DNA of 64,000 nt from Ancistrus triradiatus. Taxonomy: Eukaryota; Chordata; Actinopteri; Siluriformes; Loricariidae. The position numbers and the translations under genes are program-made. Location of the stretch: positions 62,001 through 126,000 of the forward strand of contig JAJAGP010000933.1 of the NCBI GenBank assembly GCA_025084515.1, written 5' to 3'. Shown in pieces: positions 48,703 through 58,774 of this stretch (within the stretch, counting starts at the first letter, position 1; the number at the start of each line of letters is the position of its first letter). The notes beneath the pieces are model-generated. The model was not told the origin of the DNA. It searched no databases and saw only the letters and a program-made list of their open reading frames with translations.

Positions 48703-49778
48703 CAGTTGGGCAAAAAAGTATTTAGTCAGGCACTGATTGTGCAAGTTCTTATACATAGAAAGATGAGAGAGGTTTGTAATTTTCAACATAGGTTCACTTC
48801 AACTATGAGAGACAAAATGAGGAAAAAAGAATCCAGGAAATGACATTGTAGAATTTTTTAAAGAATTTAATTGTAAATTATTGTGGAAAATAAGTATTTG
48901 GTCACCCACAAACAAGCAAGATTTCTGGCTCTCACAGACCGTAACTTCTTCTTTAAGAAACTCTTCTGTTCTCCACTCATTACCTGTATTAATGGCACCT
49001 GTTTGACCTCGTTATCTGCATAAAAGACACCTGTCCACAGCCTCAAACAGTCAGACTCCAAACTCAACCATGGCCAAAACCAAAGAGCTATCGAAGGGAC
49101 ACCAGGAGAAACTTGTAGACCTTACACTAGGCTGGGAAGAATGAATCTACATTCTTCTTCTGGGGGCAAAATGAATCATGAGAACGGTGAGCAAAAATCG
49201 CAGACTACATGAAGGGACCTGATGAATTGACCTGCAGAGAGCTGGGACCAAAAGTAACAAAGGGCTACCATCAGTAACACACTACGCCGAGAGGGACTCA
49301 GATTCTGGCCAGTGCCAGGCGTGTCCCCCTGCTTAAGCCAGTACATGTCCAGGCCGTCTGAAGTTTGCCAGGGAGAGCATATGGATGATCCCAGAAGAGG
49401 ACTGGGAGAATATTATGTGGTCAGATGAAAACCAAAATAGAACTTTTTGGTTTAAAAACTCAACCTCCGTGGTGTTTGAGAAGAAGAATGCTGAGCTGCT
49501 ACTGTGCAGACTTACGTTTGACCTCTGTCATTGCCAACAAAGTTTATGTTACAAAGTATTGAGTTGAACTTTTGTTATTGACCAAATACTTATTTTCCAC
49601 CATAAATTACAATTAAATTCTTTAAAAATCCTACAATGTGATTTCCTGGTTTTTTTTTTCTCATTTTGTCTCTCATAGTTGAAGTGTAAATATCATGAAA
49701 ATTACAGACCTCTCTCATCTTTCTAAGTAGGAGAACTTGCACAATGAGTGGCTAACTAAATACTTTTTTGCCCCACTG
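48703..49778 (+). mobile_element. Tc1-like transposon, family 2, deleted copy
   Basis: The termini CAGTTGGGCAAAAAAGTATTTAGTC and TACTTTTTTGCCCCACTG are flanked by TA (48,701-48,702; 49,779-49,780). Fragments of the transposase reading frame remain (MAKTKELSKGHQEKLVDL near 49,070; WENIMWSDENQNRTFWFK near 49,400, the first catalytic-Asp block). The second and third catalytic blocks appear deleted. Confidence 0.87.
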
Positions 49779-49878
49779 TATGTCAGGTTTGTATCCTGCA
49801 GAGGTCGTTTTAAGATCTTTTTGTTTCGATTTGACCACGATCATCTAAAGTTTGACTTGAGACTTTGTGTTTGTTTAG

Positions 49879-50040
49879 GAGCTGCTGAAGCGAACGCCAA
49901 AGAAGCACAATGACTACTTGCTAGTTCAGGAGTCGCTGCAGGTGATGAAGTCCGTGTGTTCGAGCATCAACGAGGCTAAGAGGCAGATGGAAAAGCTGGA
50001 GGTTCTGGAGGAATGGCAGTCGCACATCGAAGGATGGGAG
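49879..50040 (+). CDS. prex2: prex2 coding exon 6 (end of DH domain)
   Basis: Fifty-four codons (residues 177-230) begin ELLKRTPKKHNDY and include INEAKRQMEKLEVLEEWQSH, then IEGWE. The asparagine of INEAKR (residue 207) corresponds to the conserved DH residue required for Rac contact. The EEWQSHIEGWE ending is P-Rex2-like. The donor GAG|GTGTGC is weaker than the other donors in this gene, and the frame stays open for 27 more codons into the intron. The end of a decayed Tc1 copy lies 100 bp before the acceptor. Confidence 0.94.
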
Positions 50041-53000
50041 GTGTGCACATCCTACACAAAAACCCCGTTGATTACTGTCATATTTTGGAGACAGAATGTT
50101 CCTGGAAAGGAAAAATGGGATTGAGTGAACAGGCTGTTCATTCCGTAAATGATTCCCAGGTTACGTCTTTGTAATAGCTTCAGGAGATAAAACAGCCATT
50201 ATTCATTTTCCCATGTAAATCCCTCTCCGTGCGTGTCGAGCGCCAAAACTTTTCCCCCAAACGATGTCTCTGCCTGACTGAGCGCTAAAGAGGGCGCCAC
50301 TTCAAAAGCTCTAATATTCCTCAGTTGCATTCTTCCACGGCTTGGCGTGAGGGTGGAAATGTGGGGGCAACAATGGTGTGATTGTGCTGCCTGGGTTCAG
50401 AGTTATGTAACAGTGCACCAAAGTACAAATGGGAGAAGCCTGGTGTCATGAAATAGGGCCAAAAGCATTTTTTTTGTGGTAATCGTGTACTGCGCTCCTA
50501 AAACTCCTCCACACCCTTCCTGCACTGTGTAGCTTAATGATTTTGCTATGCAGTATGAGACACTGAACACGTTATGTAATCCTTGTGTTACTTGGCTAAG
50601 GATCATTTACACAGTATTCATGTTCATGAATAGCTTAGCGTTGTGTGTATATTTTGACTAGTAATATGTCCTTAGTAGTAGGTCGCTGAAGTAACTTGTA
50701 GGACAACATGACTTAGCTTCCTACCACTTTTTAAAAATGTTTCATTTGAACTTAACATTAATTTGATTGCTAGCTGATTTAACTCTGGGTTCATTTAAAC
50801 AGTAAAATAGCCTAACATAACATAGCCCGAAAACGTATAGCCATTGGGTTCATTTATGTAGAATAATAACGAAATGTTTTACAGTGTTTACAGTATCATC
50901 ACCAAACTAACTTGCTAGCCTTGCCCTGAGCCTTAAAGTTAGAGCTGGATTTGCTAGCAAACAGTTTTTGTGGGTTTCAGATATAATAGTTGAACACTTT
51001 CTATCATAAGTGAGTGTTTATTGTGTTTGTTATTCTAATACTTTTAAAATGTTTATTAAGTAAGGAATAAGGGACGGCGATCATTTCTGCAGCACTGTCA
51101 GTTGGCCCGAAAGTCGCCGTACAATTGCGGCAGTCTCGCACACGTCAGCTGTTTTGCTCTTTTACGAAGCGTTGTGGACGGAGAAAGCCTGCGTTGGGTT
51201 AGAGCATGTTGAAATGATCTGAGACGGTTTTCGTTTCTGCATCCACGGCTGTAAAACACACCACAGAATCCAAACCAGTCTGTTGTGCTTTTTACGGGAC
51301 GCTCACTGAAAGGCTTCGTTTGAACCTTTGCTGTACTAGATGGGTTTCCCTGCGCGTATCCGGGATTTAGCGACGTCCCACCCTTGTTTGCAGGCGAGGG
51401 TTGTTGCGTTGCGTGGCTGCTTCTGAAGGGCTTTTTTCACCAATTAGTCGTACATACCGTTCCGAGACTGAAAATAGCATTTACGGAGCAGAGAATGGGC
51501 TGTTTTTAGCTTGTGGTAGTTCATAAATGGCAATTTGCCTAAGAGAAAACGCACGCCCTACTATAGGATCAACGTTGCTGATTTTATTTAGCGTTTGGCT
51601 CTCTCTGATCTAAAACCTTCATGCGGGGACTCATTTAACGCGAGTGTGTTTCTGGAGAGGCTGTGGGTGGATGGGTGGAGTGTCATGGCATGTGTGTCTG
51701 AGTGGGAGAGTCATTATTTCCGTCTTGCTCTCCAGAGAAGACTGATTGCTTGTTAGCGCTGACCTGAAGCGCAGCTGCTTGTCCTCAACAGTCCTCCTTC
51801 GTAAGCGCCGAGAGATCTTACAGTGGTCCGGATCCGGATCTCACCTCACGATTTCTTAAAACGAGACGTTCTCCCGTTACATAGAGTATAAGTACGAGTG
51901 TTCTCTGGGGATAGGTGCCGGGGTCTGACCATGACAGGTTGAGATAAAACGTAAAAAAAAATAAGAAAGCGGATAAGAAAGTGGGCGAGTTATTATCACT
52001 TGTGTTACACTCAGTTAAATTGTGTTAAACACGTGTGTCCATGTATATATGCTGCTTTAATCGTTCGTAATAATATGAATGATCTGATTTTAAACGACGC
52101 ACGCGACCTACTTTACTAACCTCAGATCAAGTAAGGTTAACTGTTTTGATTTCGTATTTATCAATTTATTTGGACGCTTTATTGTATGGCTTAAAGACAG
52201 TGGCACTGACAAAGAGACAGGAAGGAGAGCTGGAGGTGGCAGAACTTAAGATGTTGAGGTTCTCTTAGGAGTGTCTAGGGTGGACAGGATTAGGAATGAG
52301 ATCATCAGAGGGACAGCACAGGTTGGAAAATTGGGAGACAAAATTCGAGAGGGAAGACTGAGATGGTTTGGACATGTGCAGAGGAGAGATAGTGGATATA
52401 TTGGTAGGAGGATGTTGGCGATGGAGCTGCCAGGCAAGAGACGGAGAGGAAGACCAAAGAGGAGTTATTTGGTAGTGGTAAATGAAGATATGCAGGGAGT
52501 TGGGGTGAGAGTAGAGGAGGTGGAGGACAGGGTGAGGTGGAAACGTTTAACTCGCTGTGGTGACCCCTGATAAAGGGAGAAGCCGAAAGAAGAAGAAGAT
52601 TCGTCCAAACTCATGACAATGAACAGAGCATAATGCTTTTAGCAATGCCCCAATTCTTGAGAATTTCCTAAATTAATGTGTGTATTGATTTAGCTTTTAT
52701 GTATAAATACACACTGTTACCCTAAACTGAAGTCACATGTTATCATGAGGCATCGGATATTGGTAGTTTCGGGTGTATTGAAGCACCCTACACCAAATAC
52801 TTAAATATAATAGAAGTTAGAATATTCATTCACGTTTTGGTTTTAAGCTTTAAGATTTTAACTTCATAGCTTTTTCTTACTTCATCTTCACCAAGGGTGC
52901 CAAGACTTCTTTTGCACCATTAGTTTCAGATACTGTATGATTAAGTGAGGTAAGATGCCTTTGCAGCGAAACGTTTTTAAACGCTTTCTTTTGCAGCGCA

Positions 53001-53871
53001 GGGTGTGTTACATTTTTATTCCAGATGTGCTCTCCTTTACTCCATCCTGCTGCAGATGTGATTCTTAAAAAGCTTTTGCTGGAACAGACACGAGCACAGA
53101 GTGTTTCAGAAGTGTCTTGGCATTCGCTGAATGGAACGCATGCAAGTGTGTGTGTGAGAGTGAGAGAGATAAATGAGAGACAGAAGGGAAAGGAGGAAGA
53201 GTGGGAATCCACATTTGCAAGAAAATGTTTGCGGATCGTTTGAAACCCACTGGGAGCGCTCGCATTAATTCCCTAATAAAATACGGCCTGATCTTCATCC
53301 AAGTCAAAAAATAGACCAGCACAGCTTGCCTAAAGTGGAAACACACAAACTATTGTACAAAGCATTTTATCACTTTGAGTCCGGGCTGGAAAAAGTATGT
53401 GAACCTTTGTAGTTTGAAGTGGTAGGACCTCCTTTAGCAACATTTTCCAAATAAATGCTTTCAATCAAATCACATCTCTAAAAGTATCTTGGTGTAACTG
53501 TGTACGTGCATGTGCTTTGCCAAGAGTTCCCACCTCATACCCTGTACTGCCAGTTAGACCCCGAATGACAGGATGTTACAGGATTCAAAGTGGCAAGTCG
53601 GACAGTGCAGAGGTGTACGGTTTCACAGTCACGTCCAGTCTGTCTCATTCACAGCATGTCTTATGATCACTTTACAACTTTTCATGTCGAGACTATTGAA
53701 AATAAGTTCTAATAGAGAGCTGTAAAGCTTGATCCGGTCCCAGTTCAGGCTTGGTCAAGCCACGATTCATGGATTTGCCTCACTAAGCTTGTGGAATGCA
53801 TCCCCGCTGCAGTTCAGATTCAGAACAATACTGGCAGGCTTTCATGCAGCCTCATGCTTTTCCCTGCTCAG
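50041..53871. other. prex2 intron 6
   Basis: Contains the LINE fragment at 52,195-52,606. The 51,050-51,900 part is GC-richer and repeat-poor, without a recognisable exon. The rest is unassigned. Confidence 0.5.
52195..52606 (+). mobile_element. LINE retrotransposon 3' fragment
   Basis: A 100-codon open frame (52,271-52,570) encodes RIRNEIIRGTAQVGKLGDKI, LRWFGHVQRRDSGYIGRRML and GKRRRGRPKRSYL. This is the C-terminal tail typical of fish and invertebrate LINE reverse transcriptases (R.RW.GHV.R motif, then G.R..GRP). It ends in GCCGAAAGAAGAAGAAGA, a simple-repeat 3' end. The 5' portion is absent, consistent with 5' truncation on insertion. The clade was not determined. Confidence 0.85.
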
Positions 53872-54005
53872 GGCTCCAACATCACGGACAGCTGCACAGA
53901 GATGCTCATGCAAGGCATGCTGCTGAAGATCTCAGCTGGGAACATCCAGGAACGTGTCTTCTTCCTCTTCGATAACCTGCTGGTCTACTGCAAGAAGAAG
54001 AACAG
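53872..54005 (+). CDS. prex2: prex2 coding exon 7 (start of PH domain)
   Basis: Forty-four codons plus two bases (residues 231-275) begin GSNITDSCTEMLMQGMLLKI and continue with SAGNIQERVFFLFDNLLVYCKKKNR, the first beta strands of the PH domain. Acceptor CCTGCTCAG, donor AACAG|GTGAGC, ending in phase 2. The segment is nearly identical in all P-Rex proteins, so it identifies the family but not the paralogue. Confidence 0.94.
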
Positions 54006-54177
54006 GTGAGCTGGATTAAAGCATTTAATGCTTTTTCTTAAGGTTTAGTGTCTGTTTTTTAGGCTACAGACTTGAACTCTCAAACTTCAGTAGTTCAGGG
54101 CTTTCTTGGTGGTTCAACCAAGGACAACTGAGGCTAAAATGGATTTGCTTTCTGAACGTGCTCGTGTTCCGTCGCAG

Positions 54178-54281
54178 GCGTTTGAAGAACAGCAAGGCGG
54201 CTTCTGAGGGACCTCGGTACCAGTTTCGTGGTCGAATCAATACCGAGGTCATGGAGGTTGAGAACGTGGATGATGGTACAG
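54178..54281 (+). CDS. prex2: prex2 coding exon 8 (PH domain)
   Basis: The split arginine is completed, followed by RLKNSKAASEGPRYQFRGRI and NTEVMEVENVDDGT. The short loop before RYQFRGRINTEVMEVENV distinguishes prex2 from prex1. The exon sits only 172 bp after exon 7, the shortest intron in the window. The donor is ACAG|GTGAGA. A SINE-bearing MITE-like repeat begins about 20 bp downstream. Confidence 0.94.
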
Positions 54282-54299
54282 GTGAGATTGTGGGTGACT

Positions 54300-54958
54300 G
54301 AACCCCAAATCAGAAAAAAAAGTTAGGACAGTATGGAAAAGGCAACTAAAAAAAATGCAGTGTTTTTTACATTTACTTTGACTTCTATTTAATTGCAGAC
54401 AGTATGAACCCAAGATATTTCATGTTTTCTTTCTGATCATCTTCATTTATTCGTTAATAAACATTCATTCCTACATTTCAAGCTTGCAACACATTCCAAA
54501 AAAGTTGGGACGGGGGAAATTTAGGTTTAGTAATGAGGTAAAAAACTAAATGATCTGATTTTAAACATTTACAGCATTTAGCAGATGCCCTTATCCAGAG
54601 CGACTTCCAGTTGATACAATCTTACAATCCAAGCAATTGTGGGTTAAGGGTCTTGCTCAAGGACCCAACAGTGGCAGCTTTGGCTGAGGTGGGATTTGAA
54701 CCCTGGACGTTCTGGTTTATAGTCCTGCACCTTAACCACTAGGCTACCACAGTCCCCACGTAAACAGATGATGATAATCATGATTTGGTACAAAAGCAGT
54801 ATCCACGAAAGGCTGAGTCTTTGAGGAGTAAAGATGGACAGAGGATCTCCAGTTTATTAACCAATGAGTGAGAAAAAGATTGGATTGGTTAAAAACAATT
54901 TCCTCAAAGAAAGACCAGAAGGAATTGACATATTTCAGTCCTAACTTTTTCTGATTTA
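54300..54958. mobile_element. 'CCCCAAATCAGAAAAAGTTGGGAC' family MITE, split by a SINE
   Basis: The left end AACCCCAAATCAGAAAAAAAAG and right end CCTAACTTTTTCTGATTTAGC are inverted. The left part (ACAGTATGGAAAAGGC, GACTTCTATTTAATTGCAGACAGTATGAACC) matches 33,508-33,640. The right part (TGATTTGGTACAAAAGCAGTATCCACG, CTTTGAGGAGTAAAGATG, AGATCTCCAGTTTAT) is the reverse complement of the 34,330-34,410 block. The SINE at 54,565-54,757 interrupts it. Confidence 0.7.
54565..54757 (-). mobile_element. tRNA-derived SINE inside a MITE
   Basis: A full-length inverted copy: 3' module ACATTTACAGCATTTAGCAGATGCCC and TTATCCAGAGCGACTT, B box GGGTTCAAATCCC (minus strand), and the head GTAGCCTAGTGGTTAAGGTGC. 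It is nested within the repeat at 54,300-54,958, so it is the younger insertion. Confidence 0.87.
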
Positions 54959-57378
54959 GCTCGTTAAAAAATGTATGGACGTCCATGGAGGAGATGTCGT
55001 CTGCAGTTTGTTGCTCTACAAGATATCTAGATATTGAAGTTTGTTTGTTGTAGAACCAGCACACCATGTCATTTAACCACTGCATGTTCAGTAACCTGAT
55101 CCGTGTGCTGACTTAACGAGTTACCCTGGAGTTAGATCTGTCAGATGATCAGCGAGCACAAAACGATGAATTCGAGCTGTGATGTGGCAGCCTCGAGGTT
55201 TTATTTCTGGCACCGCATCTTTGCTAGCTGGGTGGGGTTTGGCGTCTAACCGCTTATTAGCCAAAGGTTAGAAAAATGCCACTTTCTGGGCTGGATGACA
55301 GAATCTCGGAGTGCCGTCACTTTTTGAACTCGGAGCTGAGTGTATCTTGGCTTTAAAGCAGCCCTGATTATGAGTTATATTACAGAAGTAATCATTCGCT
55401 TCCCGCAGGTTTAATATCAGGCTTTTTAACAGAAATGTGTTCAGGGGGGAGGAAAGCAAGCCAGATTTACCACACAGACTCACGGGTGATCTAACCCCCT
55501 GAAACTCGGAGCCGTGTCATTACTGCGGCTCAACTTGCATCTAATGAAAGTAGCTCGGGTGATGGAGCCAAGTCGTGTGGTGCTGTTCAGTGTCTCTTCT
55601 TGGCCCGAGGGAAGCTGGTACTGCTGATGTTAGTTTGCATTCGATTTAAGGAGAAAGATCTGTCAGGGTAAAGGCCTTTTCACACAGAGTCCAAAAAAAA
55701 CGCATGTAGCCTATATTAAAAAGAACACGCGTTTATTAACACCGTCCTTAATGAGGAGTCCGAAACTGGCAGACTGACAAGGCAGAACATTTTTAATCGG
55801 AGTCTGTTCTAATTTCTTCATTAAAATCAGGCTGACCAATCAGAGCTCGGTCATCGGGCAGAAAAGATCTGGTGGAATATAGCTGAAAGGCTGCAGAATG
55901 ATGGTGATAAACCTCACAGTGACTGGATGGAACCATTTTTTGATTATCTAAGAGGATTCAAATCCGTTCATGACAAAAAAACCCAACAAACTACAGCTTC
56001 CTGCACTAATCTTTGTTCGTGTTTTTGTTTTTTTAAAGTTGACGATGTGAAAAAGACACAGTGAAATCTCCGTGACATTATGAGAAGGGAAATTCAAGGA
56101 TGAGAAAGCAGACAGGGAGTTTTCATCGGTCTTGGCGTGAAGGTCCGACTACGTTAAAAATGGCATCCATTTTTTTTGCGTAAAAATCGTACTCCGTGAA
56201 AAGGCCTTTAATTTGGCTATTTTGAGACAGAAGTTTGTTAATGTATGAGGTACGGCTGTTAGAAAGTCTTATAAACCACTGTGCTTCTTGTTAGCTTGCT
56301 ACTCTTTTGTAAAGTCTTAGTATTTGCTGACATTTCTTTTTAATAAGACCTTCTAAATACTATTTTTACTTTATAATTACTTGGTGGTTTGGAGCTTAGG
56401 GTAATCTTTAAGCTGTGCTGTTTTATCTGTCTTGTTAATGTTATGCTCCCAAATAGAAAGCTAGAAATATGCAAGCAAGAAGTGCCGGTTTTTGTGGAGC
56501 AACAAGTATAGATTTTCAAAGCGGTGATTCTGTACAGTTTCACGTAAATGTTACAGTTAACAGAACCTCTGTGGGAGAAAATGTAACTGGGAGTTTAATA
56601 TATGTTGGATAAAATGAAAGCTAAGTGTATCCCAGTGTGTGTGAGTCAGTGTGTGAGTCAGTGTCTGTGTGTGCGTTTGCTTTGCGATCGACTGGCGCCC
56701 TGTGTAAGGTTGGTTCTCACCGTGAGACCTGTGCTGTCGGTCCATGAGTGACCCTGAATTGGATTAAGCAGGTATTGGAAGTGTGTGAGTGTGTTTTTGG
56801 GTCTTTCAGCTGTACGTTTCATTCCTAAGTGTTCATATCACATAAGAGAAAATGTAGCCGTGGCTTTCTTTCTTCAGCTTTGGAAATCATAAGGTTGCCA
56901 GATCATAATCGTATCAGTTGGCTTTGGATGTTTTCTCCCATAAAATTCACGGCATAATCCCTCTGATTTCGTTCGGCCGAATCTCCGGGCGCTTTGAAGG
57001 GGGCAAACGAATTCCACAGTGGAACAGCTTTTATAGATTTTCCACAACAAGGCTTTATCTGAGAGCTATTGTGAAACCACCAAACAGTCTCTAACCCCAT
57101 TCTGCTCAGATCGTTTGAGATGCATGCTTTATATTGTTTTATGTTCTTACCACGAGGCCTGAAAATACAATCTGTGGAAAATTGCTTAGGTTCTGAACCC
57201 TATTTAAAGAAACATTGACTTTGTTTATATGTTTTTTAAAGGACGTTGAATTTATTTGTGTAATTCATGTGGGAACTTCAGAAGAACTTCTTCAGAGGCC
57301 TATCAGTAGCCATGGAGAGTAAGAATTGATCAGTGATCAGCGGTGTCAGAAGTTTATTTTTGTTGCCTTGTTCCACAG
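54959..57378. other. prex2 intron 8, right part
   Basis: No exon recognised. A copy of the dispersed fish repeat (GATCGACTGGCGCCCTGTGTAAGG, GACCCTGAATTGGATTAAGCAGG) lies at about 56,680-56,780, after a short GTGTGAGTCA tandem stretch. Confidence 0.5.
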
Positions 57379-57528
57379 CGGATTATCACAGCAGCGGGAA
57401 CATTGTGAACAACGGCTGGAAGATCCACAACACGGCCAAGAACAAGTGGTTCGTCTGCATGGCCAAAACGCCCGAGGAGAAGCAGGAGTGGCTGGAGGCC
57501 ATCCTAAAAGAGCGAGAGAGGAGGAAAA
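57379..57528 (+). CDS. prex2: prex2 coding exon 9 (end of PH domain)
   Basis: Residues 310-359 read ADYHSSGNIVNNGWKIHNTA and then KNKWFVCMAKTPEEKQEWLEAILKERERRK. Trp347 in QEWLEAI is the invariant tryptophan of the C-terminal PH helix. The acceptor is GTTCCACAG and the donor AAAA|GTGAGT (phase 1). The intron before it is 3.1 kb. Confidence 0.94.
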
Positions 57529-58629
57529 GTGAGTCACCACGGCACAAAATGGTGTAATTTAATCTAATTAAAGGTGTCAGATGTAGTTAGCAGTAGCTTG
57601 TAGTGTTATTTGCATGTTGGCTAAGTATGTTCAGGTCGTCAGTCAGTATGGTTTTATTGGTGTATGGGTCAGAGAATGACGTGCATCAGTGCTTGATATG
57701 TCTTTTTTAAAATAATAAATAATTATATTCAACGCACAACATTATTCTACAATGCGTTCTTTATGTGGTATGTCAGAATCTCAAAATAAAATGAATTTTA
57801 GACAAGTTGAAAGATATCAGATGGTTTACAAGTTCATATGGAATAAAATTCATTAATTATAATATAGTAATCAAAACAAGATAAAAAAATATCTATTAAT
57901 ATTATACCTAACAAAATATAATATATTTTAAAAGTATGACATTGCAGAACAGACCAGCTTTAAAATAAGAAATGCAAGTAATAAATAATAATTTGAAAAT
58001 AATTGTATTAATCACATGTATTACGTTTACCAATATAACAAATATAATAATATATTAGTTAAATATGAAATATGCAAATACTATAATATTATGAAATACT
58101 TAATATAATTAAATATATAATTAAATAATAAACAAAAATCTCTCTACATTCAGATTTCCTTAGATATCATGTCCCACAGTCAACAAAAATGACTTTTATC
58201 TTTTGCTGTGCTTCTAAATAAAGAGTAAGCAGTGTGCATTATAAAGAAGGTCTTTAGTATCTTTTGTGGTGCAATGACAAATCCAAACTCCCGTCCACGC
58301 TTCCTAGATGATGATAAATTGTAATTATTTGCACTGCTAGTGCACAAAGCCTTTCAGCAAATACTAAAGTTTTAGTTTAGTTAAATTGGTATATCATGTC
58401 TGGTGGTGGCATTTGGGTGGCACAGCTGTCTGGTACTGTAGCCCACCGTCAAGGAGACCTGGGTTCGAGGCCCAGTGGTGCTTCTGACTTGATCTCCATG
58501 TTTTTAAAATCCAGTTAAGGTGTTAAGTTATTTAGGTATTCAACTTCTTACAAACCGTGGAATTGAAATTTATTTTAATAAACTAACCCTGGTACATTAC
58601 CTGCTCTTCTCTCTATTTCTGTTCTGTAG
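57529..58629. other. prex2 intron 9
   Basis: Very AT-rich (57,700-58,150 is dominated by ATA/TAAT words). At 58,408-58,490, GGTGGCACAGCTGTCTGGTA with GGGTTCGAGGCCC (B box) suggests a decayed tRNA-derived SINE. A similar relic at 59,060-59,135 reads GGGGTGGGGCAGCGGTCTAA and GAGTTTGAGTCCCAGTGG. Confidence 0.5.
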
Positions 58630-58774
58630 CTCTGAGGTTGGGGATGGAACAGGACACCTGGGTGATGATTTCGGAGAAGGGCGAGAAGCTGTACAACCTC
58701 CTGAGCAAACAGGGTCACCTGATTAAGGACAGAAAGCGCAAACTCACCACCTTCCTCAAATGCTTCCTGGGAAG
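58630..58774 (+). CDS. prex2: prex2 coding exon 10 (PH-DEP linker, start of DEP)
   Basis: The exon encodes [20 protein letters not shown], then [28 protein letters not shown], matching the P-Rex2 linker and first DEP residues (family: [37 protein letters not shown]). One change is a leucine where mammals have proline in TTFPKCF. Acceptor TTCTGTAG, donor GGAAG|GTACTG, ending in phase 2, so the next exon should begin by completing a Ser/Arg codon. I could not find that exon (expected EFVSWLLEIGE) before 64,000. Confidence 0.93.

Larger units (their letters stand above)
23649..58774 (+). other. prex2: prex2 gene, coding exons 1-10 (3' part outside window)
   Basis: The gene encodes a phosphatidylinositol-3,4,5-trisphosphate-dependent Rac exchanger, a Dbl-family GEF that loads GTP on Rac at the plasma membrane and in mammals also inhibits PTEN. 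Ten coding exons with GT/AG junctions and matching phases give about 407 continuous residues: DH about 20-212, PH about 240-357, DEP beginning near 390. The family continues with DEP, PDZ and a long inositol-phosphatase-like region (about 1,600 residues in all), so roughly three quarters of the protein lies beyond 64,000. Assignment to prex2 rather than prex1 rests on the EEWQSHIEGWE end of the DH domain and the short exon 8 linker (RRLKNSKAASEG), where prex1 as I recall it has a longer Ser/Lys-rich insert. Intron 1 is the longest (15.7 kb). No frameshift or internal stop was seen in any exon. Orthology is inferred from remembered family sequence, not from a search. Confidence 0.93.
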
